From assembly GCF_004361855.1 (NCBI RefSeq), contig NZ_SNWQ01000013.1, forward strand, positions 124,001 to 188,000: DNA of 64,000 nt, written 5' to 3'. The translations under genes and the position numbers were made by a program. A model generated the notes under the pieces. It made no database searches. It saw only the letters and a list, made by a program, of their open reading frames with translations, and was not told the origin of the DNA. The DNA is from Kribbella caucasensis. GTDB taxonomy: Bacteria; Actinomycetota; Actinomycetes; Propionibacteriales; Kribbellaceae. Positions 51,743 through 63,612 of this stretch are shown in pieces; position 1 is the stretch's first letter, and each line of letters begins with the position of its first letter.

Positions 51743-52021
51743 GTGTTGGTCAAGGTGACCCGGAGCGGCGGATTCGCCGGTCTGCAGGTCGGCGGTGAGC
51801 TCGACACGGCCGGTCAGCCGGACCGCGAGCAGTTGGACGCGGCAATCGGCCGGCTGGACCAGAAGCGGCTCGGCTCCGGCGTCCCGCAACCCGACCGGTA
51901 TGTGTACCGGGTCGAGCTGCGGGCGGCCGACGAGGCGGACCCGGTCCGGTTCACTGTCGCCGAGCAGGACCTCGACGAGACCACGGCTTGGCTCCTGGAC
52001 CGGGTCCTCTCCCAGGACTGA
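51743..52021 (+). CDS. Emfourin-like protein (protealysin-inhibitor family)
   Basis: 92 residues from GTG 51743, with GGAGG five bases upstream. The start VLVKVTRSGGFAGLQVGGEL is typical of emfourins, small cytoplasmic inhibitors of M4 metalloproteases of the protealysin type, followed by YVYRVELRAA and TTAWLLDRVL. Emfourin genes normally adjoin an M4 protease gene; none is present within this window. The assignment rests on the N-terminal pattern and size. Confidence 0.65.
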   Translation: MLVKVTRSGGFAGLQVGGELDTAGQPDREQLDAAIGRLDQKRLGSGVPQPDRYVYRVELRAADEADPVRFTVAEQDLDETTAWLLDRVLSQD

Positions 52022-52032
52022 CGCTCACACGA

Positions 52033-52190
52033 CTAGCGCCAGCTGATCTCCGGGGCGCGGAAGAAGTTGACGCTCAAGACATCCCACCGGGAGCCCTGGG
52101 CGCCGAGCCGGACCTTGTAGGCGTCCCAGCCGAGCGCGGAGGCGGGTGACCAGCCGAGCTCGGCGATCCCGGGGGCAGCCGCGGGAAGGC
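52033..52190 (-). pseudogene. C-terminal fragment of a small gene split by the tnpB element
   Basis: The minus-strand frame ends at TAG 52033 and reads GIAELGWSPASALGWDAY, then KVRLGAQGSRWDVLSVNFF and RAPEISWR. It lacks any start and is bounded upstream by the right end of the tnpB element. Beyond the left end, the minus strand from 53585 reads TEAPLWTERPDNGDKLEFIR, then LIA, in an open frame beginning exactly at the stop of the fructosamine-kinase-like gene (CTGA). The two pieces are probably halves of one gene. Family not recognised. Confidence 0.55.
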
Positions 52191-52330
52191 CTTGACGTCC
52201 TCCCCGCCGTGAAGGTCGGGGATTCCAACTACTACGCGGAGGTAGCGTGTTGAGGTTCACGCTTCGGCGAGACCCGTGGTGGCGTCTCTCGGCGTGCGCT
52301 GACGGCCCGTCCGGCCGCGATGTTGACTGC
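52186..52330 (-). ncRNA. Possible omega/reRNA at the 3' end of tnpB
   Basis: By analogy with ISDra2-type TnpB systems, a guide RNA scaffold overlaps the tnpB 3' end and the right-end hairpin, and the guide is the flanking DNA just beyond it (minus strand, starting near 52186: GCCTTCCCGCGGCTGCC). Limits are guesses. Confidence 0.35.
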
Positions 52331-53422
52331 CGCGTTCACGTCCGCGTTGGCCTGATGTCCGCAGGCTACGCACCGGAAGACCGCTTGGTTCTCGCGGTTT
52401 TCCGGTGCGCAGTGCCCACAGACGCTACAGGTCTGCGACGTGTACGCAGGGTTGACTTTCTCGACCCGTCCGGCGGCCTTGTGCTCCAGGCGCTGAACGA
52501 GCAGTCCCCAGCCGTTGGCCAGGATGCCGCGGTTGAGCCCGGCTTTGGCTCGGCGACGGTTCGGCCGGTATCCGCCCGGTCGTCCGGGGTTGGGTTTGGG
52601 TCGCCGGGTCATCTGGGTAATGCGCAGGTCCTCGACGCGGATGACGTCGAACCGTCGGGCGAGGTCGGTGCTGGTCTTCTCCACCCAGTCCTTGCGCCGG
52701 TCGGCGGCCCGGGCGTGCAGCTTGGCGATCGCGGCCTTCACCCGATGGCGGCGTTTGGAGCCGGGACGGCAGCGGGCCAGCCGACGCTGCAGCTGCGTGA
52801 GCCGTGCCTGCTCGCGGTCCGACAGCCCGGGGCAGGTCAGGAGTTCGCCGGTGGACAGGGCCGCCGACACCATGATGCCGCGGTCCACGCCGACGACCTC
52901 ACCGGTACCGGGTGCGGGGATCGGCTCCGGGATCGCGGCGAAGGCGAGGTGCCAGCGGCCCATCCGGTCGCGGGTGATCCGGTAGGACTTCGCGTCGGGA
53001 ACGGGTCGGGACAGCCGGAACCGGACCCGGCCGACTTTGGGCACGTTGACCGCGGCCCACCTGCGGTTCAGCTTGACGATCCGGGACGCCTGACCGCCGA
53101 CGATGCGGAACCCCTCGTGCACCCCGGCCTTGCGCCACGTCGGCCGCCGGTGGGTCCCGGCGTGGAAGTTCTTGACCGCCTGGTCGAAGTCCCGCAAAGC
53201 TTGCTGCTGGACGGTCTGCGACCCGGCCCGCAGCCACTCGAACACGGCCCGCGCCTCGGTCAGTTGCCGGGCCTGCTCGACGTATCCGGGTGTCGGGCGT
53301 TTGTCGGGGGGCCACATTGACCACTGCTCGAGCGCCAGGTTCCACACGTACCGGGCGTGCCCGCAGTGCGCCAACAACGCAGCCTGCTGCGCGGGAGTCG
53401 GGTCCAGCCGGTATCGGGACAT
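52232..53422 (-). CDS. tnpB: RNA-guided nuclease TnpB
   Basis: 396 residues, apparently intact. N-terminal OrfB/HTH part (RLDPTPAQQAALLAHCGHAR), then a RuvC-like core with all three acidic residues: Asp180 (VVGVDRG), Glu264 (VEDLRI) and Asp361 (ADVNAAVNIA). The zinc finger is CSVCGH (332-337) and CVACGH (351-356). TnpB uses an RNA from the element's right end to cut matching DNA. No tnpA lies beside it, so movement would need help from elsewhere. Confidence 0.95.
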   Translation of the reverse strand: MSRYRLDPTPAQQAALLAHCGHARYVWNLALEQWSMWPPDKRPTPGYVEQARQLTEARAVFEWLRAGSQTVQQQALRDFDQAVKNFHAGTHRRPTWRKAGVHEGFRIVGGQASRIVKLNRRWAAVNVPKVGRVRFRLSRPVPDAKSYRITRDRMGRWHLAFAAIPEPIPAPGTGEVVGVDRGIMVSAALSTGELLTCPGLSDREQARLTQLQRRLARCRPGSKRRHRVKAAIAKLHARAADRRKDWVEKTSTDLARRFDVIRVEDLRITQMTRRPKPNPGRPGGYRPNRRRAKAGLNRGILANGWGLLVQRLEHKAAGRVEKVNPAYTSQTCSVCGHCAPENRENQAVFRCVACGHQANADVNAAVNIAAGRAVSARRETPPRVSPKREPQHATSA

Positions 53423-53581
53423 GCCACTTACCTAATCAGCCGGGACCGACAGTCCCCGATCCCCGAAGGGAGGCAGTTGCGGTTCCTCCCCGCCCTGAAG
53501 GACGGGGGTTCCCCGCGATTAGCCGGATGAACTCAAGCTTGTCGCCGTTGTCCGGCCTCTCCGTCCACAGCGGCGCCTCGG

Positions 53582-54355
53582 TCAGCAGTACTTGTGCGCC
53601 ATCGCGACCGCCTGCGGGACGTAGCTCGCGCCGAACATGACCACATGCGTGAGCAGCGGATGGACCCGGTGCAGGCCGACCCGGTCGCGCCAGCCGTCCG
53701 TCAGCGGGTGCGCCTCGTCGTACGCGTGCAGGACCCGTTCCAGTTGGGGCATGCCGAACAGGCCGAGCATGGCGAGGTCGGTCTCACGATGACCACCGTG
53801 CGCGGCCGGGTCGATCAGGTGCACCCCGTCGGTTGACCAGACGACGTTGCCGGACCACAGGTCGCCGTGGATCCGGGCCGGCTGGTCCGACGGGTCGTCG
53901 TACATCCCTGTCTCGAGCCGACGGCAGAACCGCTCGAACACGTCCAGGTGGTGCTCGTCGATCGTGCCGTGGTCGTACGCCGCCCGCACGTACGGCCGCA
54001 CTCGCAGGTTCGCGTAGAACTCGCCCCACGACTTGATCGGATCGAGCGTGTGCGGCAACCCGATCGTGCCGATGTAGCCGTCGGTCTCCCAGTCGTCCGG
54101 TGGGACTCCGTAGTGCCGCGCGCCGGCGTCGTGGGTGGAGGCGAGGTGTTGGCCGAACTCGTCCGCTGCCCTACTGCTCGGGGCGACCGGGTGGAGCCTC
54201 GGCAGGGTCAGGTGAGTGGGGGAGACGTCCAGGGGTTCGACGATCGCGGCGCCGCCCGGTACGGCGAGCCAGCGCAGACCGGCGGCCTCGACCTCGAAGA
54301 ACCCCTCCGGTGCGTCATGCCGCCTCTTCACAAACCTGTCGCCCGGGGCGCTCAT
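53582..54355 (-). CDS. Fructosamine kinase-family protein
   Basis: 257 residues from ATG 54355, inside the end of the upstream MFS gene (41-bp overlap). Protein-kinase-like aminoglycoside phosphotransferase fold: catalytic loop RIHGDLWSGNVVWS, metal site DPAAHGGHRETDLAM, and start FVKRRHDAPEGFFEVEAAGL. It phosphorylates ketoamines such as fructosamines so they can be repaired. The C-terminus ends AHKYC and overlaps the start of the disrupted small gene. Confidence 0.9.
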   Translation of the reverse strand: MSAPGDRFVKRRHDAPEGFFEVEAAGLRWLAVPGGAAIVEPLDVSPTHLTLPRLHPVAPSSRAADEFGQHLASTHDAGARHYGVPPDDWETDGYIGTIGLPHTLDPIKSWGEFYANLRVRPYVRAAYDHGTIDEHHLDVFERFCRRLETGMYDDPSDQPARIHGDLWSGNVVWSTDGVHLIDPAAHGGHRETDLAMLGLFGMPQLERVLHAYDEAHPLTDGWRDRVGLHRVHPLLTHVVMFGASYVPQAVAMAHKYC

Positions 54356-55535
54356 GCACGCACTCTCCCATCCCCATGCCGCGCCGAGCCAGCACGGGCT
54401 CGTCGGCTGTGATGGCCACCAGAGCCAGGATCGCCAGCAGGCCGCCGACCAGCGCCACGCTCCGCACGCCAGTGCTGTCGAGCAGCCCACCACCGATGAA
54501 CGCACCTGCCGCGATCCCGATGTTGAACGCCGAGCTGGTCCCCGCCGACGCGAGGTCGGTGCTGCCGGGAGCCACCTGGAGAGTCCTGCTCAGTACGGCG
54601 ACCGCCAGCGCGCTGAAAGCCATCCCGGCAGTGGCGATGAGCAGCACTGTCGGCACCTGCCGGTGTCCGAGTGTGTAGAGACCGAGCAACGCCGCACCGA
54701 TCAGGGCGAGCGGCAGGGCAACCGCGGCCCACGGATTGCGGTCGAGTATCCGGCTGACGAGCAGAGTCCCGGTCAGACCGCCCAGTCCGCTGGCCAGGAG
54801 GATCGGTCCGAGTGCACCGGAAGTGAAGCCGCTGATATCCAGCAGGAACGGCGTGACGTAGGTGTTGAATGTCAGGAAGCCGGCCACGCCGAGAGCCGTG
54901 CTGACGACCAGTACGGCGTACCGGCGAACGTCAGGAGCGCTGCCGCGGCCCGACGTGGACTCCCGGGCGTCGACGCGCGGCAGCAGACTCGCGATGCTCA
55001 GGCAGGTCGCTGTCCCGAGCACGGCCATGAGCGCGAAGGGGATCCGCCACCCGGCCTGCTCACCGAGCCAGGTGCCGAGCGGTATGCCGATCACGGGGGC
55101 GAGCGCTGAGCCGACCGAGATCTTCGCGACCACCCGGCCGCGGACAGCCGATGGGACCAGCCCGGCCGCGATCGGGAAGATGATCGACCAGAAGAGCGCG
55201 TGGGAGAGCGCCGTGAACAGCCGTGCGATCAGGAGGACCTCGTACGTCGGTGCCAGCGCGGCGCCGGCGGCTCCGACGGCCATGAGACCGAGGGTGGTGC
55301 CGAGGACGGGCCGGCGGGGGAGCCCTAGCGTCAGCCGGGCCAGTGGGATCGATGCGAGGACGACGACCACGGCGTACCCGGTGACGAGGAGTCCGATGTC
55401 GGAGCGTGAGCGGTCCAGATCGGCGGCCATCACAGTCAGCAGGCCGATCGGCAGCACTTCGATGGTCACGTAGGAGAAGGTGCCGACACCGAGCATGACC
55501 AGCGCGGCGTGGGCTCTGCGGGACGTGTTGAGCAT
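54315..55535 (-). CDS. MFS transporter of the DHA1 (drug efflux/sugar) type
   Basis: 406 residues, twelve transmembrane helices. Motif-A-like RLTLGLPRRPVLG after helix 2, and FTALSHALFWSIIFPIAAGL in helix 4-5; reads like the AraJ/CmlA/PbuE group. Possible export of a drug or sugar derivative. It is cotranscribed with the fructosamine kinase gene and divergent from a CGNR zinc-finger regulator, which may control it. The C-terminal tail (GMGECVHERPGRQVCEEAA) has two cysteines. Confidence 0.9.
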   Translation of the reverse strand: MLNTSRRAHAALVMLGVGTFSYVTIEVLPIGLLTVMAADLDRSRSDIGLLVTGYAVVVVLASIPLARLTLGLPRRPVLGTTLGLMAVGAAGAALAPTYEVLLIARLFTALSHALFWSIIFPIAAGLVPSAVRGRVVAKISVGSALAPVIGIPLGTWLGEQAGWRIPFALMAVLGTATCLSIASLLPRVDARESTSGRGSAPDVRRYAVLVVSTALGVAGFLTFNTYVTPFLLDISGFTSGALGPILLASGLGGLTGTLLVSRILDRNPWAAVALPLALIGAALLGLYTLGHRQVPTVLLIATAGMAFSALAVAVLSRTLQVAPGSTDLASAGTSSAFNIGIAAGAFIGGGLLDSTGVRSVALVGGLLAILALVAITADEPVLARRGMGMGECVHERPGRQVCEEAA

Positions 55536-55577
55536 GACGTCACCTGCGATTCCAGTAAAAGGACTTATGGTGGTAGC

Positions 55578-56219
55578 ATGTCATGCATGGATCAGGATCG
55601 CAATGACACATTCCGGATCGTCGGCGGGCATCCGGCCCTCGAGTTGGTGAACACGGTCTCGCCGCGGGTGGCCGGTGGTGCGGCCGACGAGCAGGACTAC
55701 ATCCCGGTCCCCGATGAGTTGCTGGCGTGGAGTCGGCGTACCGAGTTGCTCGACGAGAGTGAGGTGGCTGCGGTCGCCGCTGCGTGGGGGAGTGCGCCAG
55801 TCACGGCCGAGCAGGCCCTGCATGCGACGGTCGAGATCCGTGAGGCTGTCTACACCGTGCTGGCCCGGCGTGATGAATCCGCTGAAGTAGCTGCTGCGCT
55901 TGAGCTTTTGTCGCTGCGTTGGTCGGCGGCCGCGGCTCGCTCGGTGCTTGTGCCCGGCGGTGCTGTCGCCGAGCTCGTTGTCGGTACGTCGCCTGCCTTG
56001 ATGATCCCGGATCGGCTGGTGGCCGCAGCGGTCGACCTGGTCCGGACGGTCGACCTGCGGCAGCTGCGGGCGTGTCCGATCGACGAGGGCGGGTGCGGTT
56101 GGTTGTTCCTCGATCGCAGCAAGAACGGGTCCCGCCGCTGGTGCGCGATGGCGGATTGCGGGACCCGGGCGAAGGTCCGCAAACTCGGCGAGCGCCGGCG
56201 CCGATCGCTACCTGCATAG
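55578..56219 (+). CDS. ABATE/CGNR zinc-finger transcriptional regulator
   Basis: 213 residues from ATG 55578 (ATG 55587 is equally possible). N-terminal ABATE domain (RIVGGHPALELVNTVSPR, about 13-30), and C-terminal CGNR zinc finger (GCGWLFLDRSKNGSRRWCAM, then ADCGTRAKVRKLGERR) with its cysteines intact, although the family tetrapeptide CGNR reads CGTR here. These proteins are predicted stress or ligand-responsive regulators. Divergent from the MFS gene, its likely target. Confidence 0.9.
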   Translation: MSCMDQDRNDTFRIVGGHPALELVNTVSPRVAGGAADEQDYIPVPDELLAWSRRTELLDESEVAAVAAAWGSAPVTAEQALHATVEIREAVYTVLARRDESAEVAAALELLSLRWSAAAARSVLVPGGAVAELVVGTSPALMIPDRLVAAAVDLVRTVDLRQLRACPIDEGGCGWLFLDRSKNGSRRWCAMADCGTRAKVRKLGERRRRSLPA

Positions 56220-56409
56220 GTGCTGTTTACCGGTACGAACACCGCCCACTTACTATCCGCGACGGGCCGCGTGCTCACTGAGCCGTCAACGAGGCGTGTC
56301 GAAAGGTGCGAACTGTCGGTCCGACCTGTCATCGTAGGCGGCCGGGCCTTCTGACCATGAGGGCCTCACCGCCAGGAGACACTCCTGATCACGGGAAGTT
56401 GGAGGACAG

Positions 56410-56841
56410 ATGACGCAGGTGGCAGAGCAGCCGGGCACCAGTGCCGGGCGGCTCGGCTCGGTGGTGCTGGACTGCCCGGAACCACGCGAGCTCGCCCGGT
56501 TCTACTCGACCCTGTTCGGACTGGAGATCGACGAGAACGGTGACGACGACTGGCAGAGCCTGACCAGTCCCGGGTCGTCGCTGGGCCAACGTCTTGGTGA
56601 TTGGCCTACCCTCGCTTTCCGCCGCTCGGAGGACTACCTGCCCGCGACGTGGCCGGGCACCGATGCGCAGCAGCTTCACCTCGACCTGATCGTCGAGGAC
56701 CTGTCCAGTGGTCACGCCGCCGTGGTCGCCCTCGGCGCCGAACCGCTCGAGCCCCTGGACGCCCCCCCGGCCGGCAACGAGCAGGGCTGGCGCGTGTACG
56801 CCGACCCGGCCGGCCACCCGTTCCGGATCTGCCTGGAGTAG
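56410..56841 (+). CDS. VOC-family (glyoxalase/bleomycin-resistance-like) protein
   Basis: 143 residues with GGAGG before the ATG. Two beta-alpha-beta-beta-beta modules: LGSVVLDCPEPRELARFYST, FGLEIDENG, then LHLDLIVEDLSSGHAAVVAL and VYADPAGHPFRICLE. Metal ligands typical of the fold (His in LHLDL, Glu at the end) are present. The reaction is unknown; such small members include antibiotic-binding and isomerase types. Confidence 0.9.
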   Translation: MTQVAEQPGTSAGRLGSVVLDCPEPRELARFYSTLFGLEIDENGDDDWQSLTSPGSSLGQRLGDWPTLAFRRSEDYLPATWPGTDAQQLHLDLIVEDLSSGHAAVVALGAEPLEPLDAPPAGNEQGWRVYADPAGHPFRICLE

Positions 56842-56937
56842 CACCTGACTCGACCCGATCGGCCGGCGCGCCAACTTGGCTGCCGGCCGATCGGTTTGTC
56901 AGGTCCGGTCGGATCGGATGCCGGCTGGTTGGCGTTG

Positions 56938-57702
56938 TCAGGTCCAGTCGGAGCTGCCGGTGAAGGGGAAGTGCCGGCCGTCGACGTACCGGGGTTTGGG
57001 CTGGTAGCTGTTGACCCCGGGATCGCCCTGCAGGTGGAAGGCGCTCGGGTACGGCACCTCGGGATCCGTGATCCGCGTCGAGGTCGGGATGTACCGGATG
57101 GTCAGCCCGCACCGCCGGTTCGGCGAGGTGTTCGCGGTGCTGCCGTGCACGATGTTCGGGTGGTGCACCTCGACGTCACCCGGCGCCAGCACCATGTCAA
57201 CGGCCTGGTCCTCGTCCACCTCGACCGCGATCTCCTTGCCCAGCACGCTTTCCACCGCCGTGTTGTCGCGCATCTCGGCGATCGCACCCCGATGACTGCC
57301 CGGGATCACCCGCACGCAGCCGTTATCCGGCGTCGAGTGGTCGACCGCGAGCCACAGCGTCACCACACTCATCGGGTCGAGCGGCCAGAACGCCGCGTCC
57401 TGATGCCACAGCACCGGCTGCCCGGAGTACGGCGGCTTCGAGATGTAGTGCGACGCGAACAGCGCGAGATCCGGTCCGACGAACTGCGAGGCGATGTCCA
57501 GCAGCCGTTGATCGCTCACCAACCGCACCCAGAACGGGTCGTCCTTCAGGAACACGTGCCCCAGCTGCTCGGGCCGGACCTCGGGATGCCGCTCTTGTAA
57601 CCACTCCACATGATCATTCACTTCCTTGATCAACTCCTGGTCGATCACCTCCCGGAAGATCGCGTACCCATCGCGCTGAAACTGTCCCAGAAGTTCGCTC
57701 AT
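56938..57702 (-). CDS. Phytanoyl-CoA dioxygenase-family Fe(II)/2-oxoglutarate oxygenase
   Basis: 254 residues. Iron ligands HQD (about 100-102, in LWHQDAAFWPL) and the later His in PNIVHGS (about 185), with the 2-oxoglutarate Arg in RRCGLTIRYIPT. Members hydroxylate small molecules or lipids. Its divergent neighbour is an AraC-type regulator, and a perfect inverted repeat lies between them, so expression is probably induced by the substrate, which is unknown. Confidence 0.92.
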   Translation of the reverse strand: MSELLGQFQRDGYAIFREVIDQELIKEVNDHVEWLQERHPEVRPEQLGHVFLKDDPFWVRLVSDQRLLDIASQFVGPDLALFASHYISKPPYSGQPVLWHQDAAFWPLDPMSVVTLWLAVDHSTPDNGCVRVIPGSHRGAIAEMRDNTAVESVLGKEIAVEVDEDQAVDMVLAPGDVEVHHPNIVHGSTANTSPNRRCGLTIRYIPTSTRITDPEVPYPSAFHLQGDPGVNSYQPKPRYVDGRHFPFTGSSDWT

Positions 57703-57715
57703 ACAAGAGATGATC

Positions 57716-57753
57716 CGCGCACGGTATACCGCAGGACTAGCAGCCCGTGCGCG
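57716..57753. promoter_or_regulatory. Inverted repeat in the PhyH-AraC divergent region
   Basis: CGCGCACGG (57716-57724) and CCGTGCGCG (57745-57753), perfect, 20 bp apart. Candidate AraC binding sites or loop. Confidence 0.5.
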
Positions 57754-57773
57754 AGAACTTGTAATTTGTTGAT

Positions 57774-58634
57774 GTGAGCCAAGTACTGCGCTTCGCCCTG
57801 TGGGCGTTGGGTCGGCCGTACCACGCGGCGCGGGTGAGCTTCGCGGCGAGGACGCCGGTCTCCGAGCTGCACGCGCATGCGGACTTCTATGAGTTCATGG
57901 GGGTGGTGTCCGGTCGAGGCGAGCACCTGTTGCCGACCGGTTCGCAACCGCTGGAGGCAGGCGATGTCGTTCTGGTCCGGCCGCGGGATCAGCACGCGTT
58001 TCGGGGCACCGCGCCGGACCGGCTCGAGTTCATCAACGTGGCCTTTCCGAGCTCGGCCTGGCAAGGATTCCTCACTCTGACGCGCACCGACGCGGCCGGC
58101 ACGTGGGATGCGGCCCGCACGCCGATCACCTTCCGCCCCGACGATCCGGCCGCCGCGGTCGAAGTATTTGAGCACGCACTCCGGCGCTTTCAGGACGAGC
58201 CGAGCCAGTTCGACCTTGTCCGTTTCTGGATCGACCTGCTGCCGTTGATCTCACCGGACGAGGTGGCGGTCCGCACTGACGGCACTGTCGGTCCGACGGC
58301 GCCGGCCTGGCTCGCCCGGGCCTGCGCCGCGATGCGCGCCGAGGAGAACCTCCGCGGCGGCGTACCGCGTCTCCTCGAACTCGCGGGCGTCAGCCCAGCG
58401 CACCTGTCCCGCACCGTCCGCGCGGTGTATGGGCTGACCCCGACCGACTTCGTCACCGACCTCCGGCTGGAACACGCCGCCTCGTTGCTAGCGGCAACCA
58501 CCGACCCGATTGCCGCGATCGCCACCCGCTGTGGCTTCACCAGCCAGTCCTACTTCACCCGCCGCTTCACCACTGCCCACCAGGTCTCCCCGCGAACCTT
58601 CCGCCAACAGTCCCAACGCGCCTTCGTGCCCTGA
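57774..58634 (+). CDS. AraC-family transcriptional regulator
   Basis: 286 residues, GTG start. N-terminal cupin sensor (ELHAHADFYEFMGVVSGRG, LEAGDVVLVRPRDQHAF; about 30-80) and C-terminal double helix-turn-helix (VPRLLELAGVSPAHLSRTVR, then PIAAIATRCGFTSQSYFTRR, FTTAHQVSPRTFR). Divergent from the phytanoyl-CoA dioxygenase gene, the probable target. Confidence 0.93.
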   Translation: MSQVLRFALWALGRPYHAARVSFAARTPVSELHAHADFYEFMGVVSGRGEHLLPTGSQPLEAGDVVLVRPRDQHAFRGTAPDRLEFINVAFPSSAWQGFLTLTRTDAAGTWDAARTPITFRPDDPAAAVEVFEHALRRFQDEPSQFDLVRFWIDLLPLISPDEVAVRTDGTVGPTAPAWLARACAAMRAEENLRGGVPRLLELAGVSPAHLSRTVRAVYGLTPTDFVTDLRLEHAASLLAATTDPIAAIATRCGFTSQSYFTRRFTTAHQVSPRTFRQQSQRAFVP

Positions 58635-58637
58635 GCG

Positions 58638-62963
<4,326 letters not shown>

Positions 62964-63388
62964 AACACCCACCAGTTTAGGCGGCGCACCCCAGCACCTC
63001 ATCCGGATTAACCTCGACGCCGCTCAGTCAGGCTGCCTGGGTTCCGGGCGCCCCGCGAGCACCCCCGGCCCGCCTGTGCCGTCCCGGCCGTGGCTCTTCA
63101 GGCAGGTGTGCTCGGGGTTCGGGGTGGGTTATTGCCCGCCGGCAGGCAGAACCCCTCCCAGGTCGCGGCGAAAACCCTCCCCAGTCCATCGAGTGGTCCG
63201 CCGGGCGGCGCCGCGGGGGCGACCTTGGGCTCCGCCGGGCGGGGCCGCCGGGGCGACCTTGGGCACCGCCCAGCCACGTTTCGCGACAGCGGACGCCTGG
63301 CGGGTGCTCAAAGCGGGGTCGCGCGGGCCGATCATGGGTGTCGGGCGTTCGAGTCGTGGATTCAGGGGCGGAAATCGGCCGACGCCAG

Positions 63389-63422
63389 GGATCTTGAACA
63401 ACATCGCGGGACCGTGAACACC
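63389..63422 (-). repeat. Dispersed intergenic repeat, copy 2
   Basis: Reverse complement of 12861-12894 with two differences in 34. It directly precedes, in inverted orientation, the 20-bp tandem array. Confidence 0.85.
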
Positions 63423-63429
63423 GCACAGC

Positions 63430-63584
63430 TTGTTCAAGCCCCCGGCTACTTGTTCAAGCCCCCGGCTACTTGTTCAAGCCCCCGGCTACTTGTTCAAGTC
63501 CTCGGCTACGTGTTCGAGCTCCCGGCTACGTGTTCAAGCCCCCGGCTACTTGTTCGAGCTCCCGGCTAGGTGTTCGAGCTCCCG
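63430..63584 (+). repeat. 20-bp tandem repeat array, about 7.75 copies
   Basis: Unit TTGTTCAAGCCCCCGGCTAC starting at 63430 and every 20 bp to 63570. The first three copies are identical; later ones vary mainly as GTGTTCGAGCTCCCGGCTAC. The KTGTTCRAG core is shared with the dispersed 34-bp repeat, which has the same 20-bp period. Confidence 0.95.
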
Positions 63585-63612
63585 AGCGGCGTTGGGTTTG
63601 AGCGGGTGCGGG

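Larger units (their letters stand above)
52186..53520 (-). mobile_element. IS200/IS605-type (IS1341-like) element carrying tnpB only
   Basis: tnpB without tnpA, bounded by two hairpins of the same type: at 53488-53507 (CCCCGTCC, TTCA loop, GGGCGGGG on the minus strand) and at 52202-52221 (CCCCGACC, TTCA, CGGCGGGG). Both are followed on the minus strand by AGGA. The outer limits are estimates. The element splits a small gene. Confidence 0.8.
62964..63612. other. 649-bp intergenic region rich in short repeats
   Basis: No supported gene. It contains a tandem pair of roughly 30-bp GC-rich units (about 63200-63230 and 63234-63264, sharing GGGGCGACCTTGGGC), the dispersed 34-bp repeat, and the 20-bp tandem array. 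The open frames across it have biased, repetitive translations. Confidence 0.7.

Noticed and set aside
63430..63584. CRISPR array
   Set aside because: The 20-bp units are tandem with no spacers and no cas genes are near.
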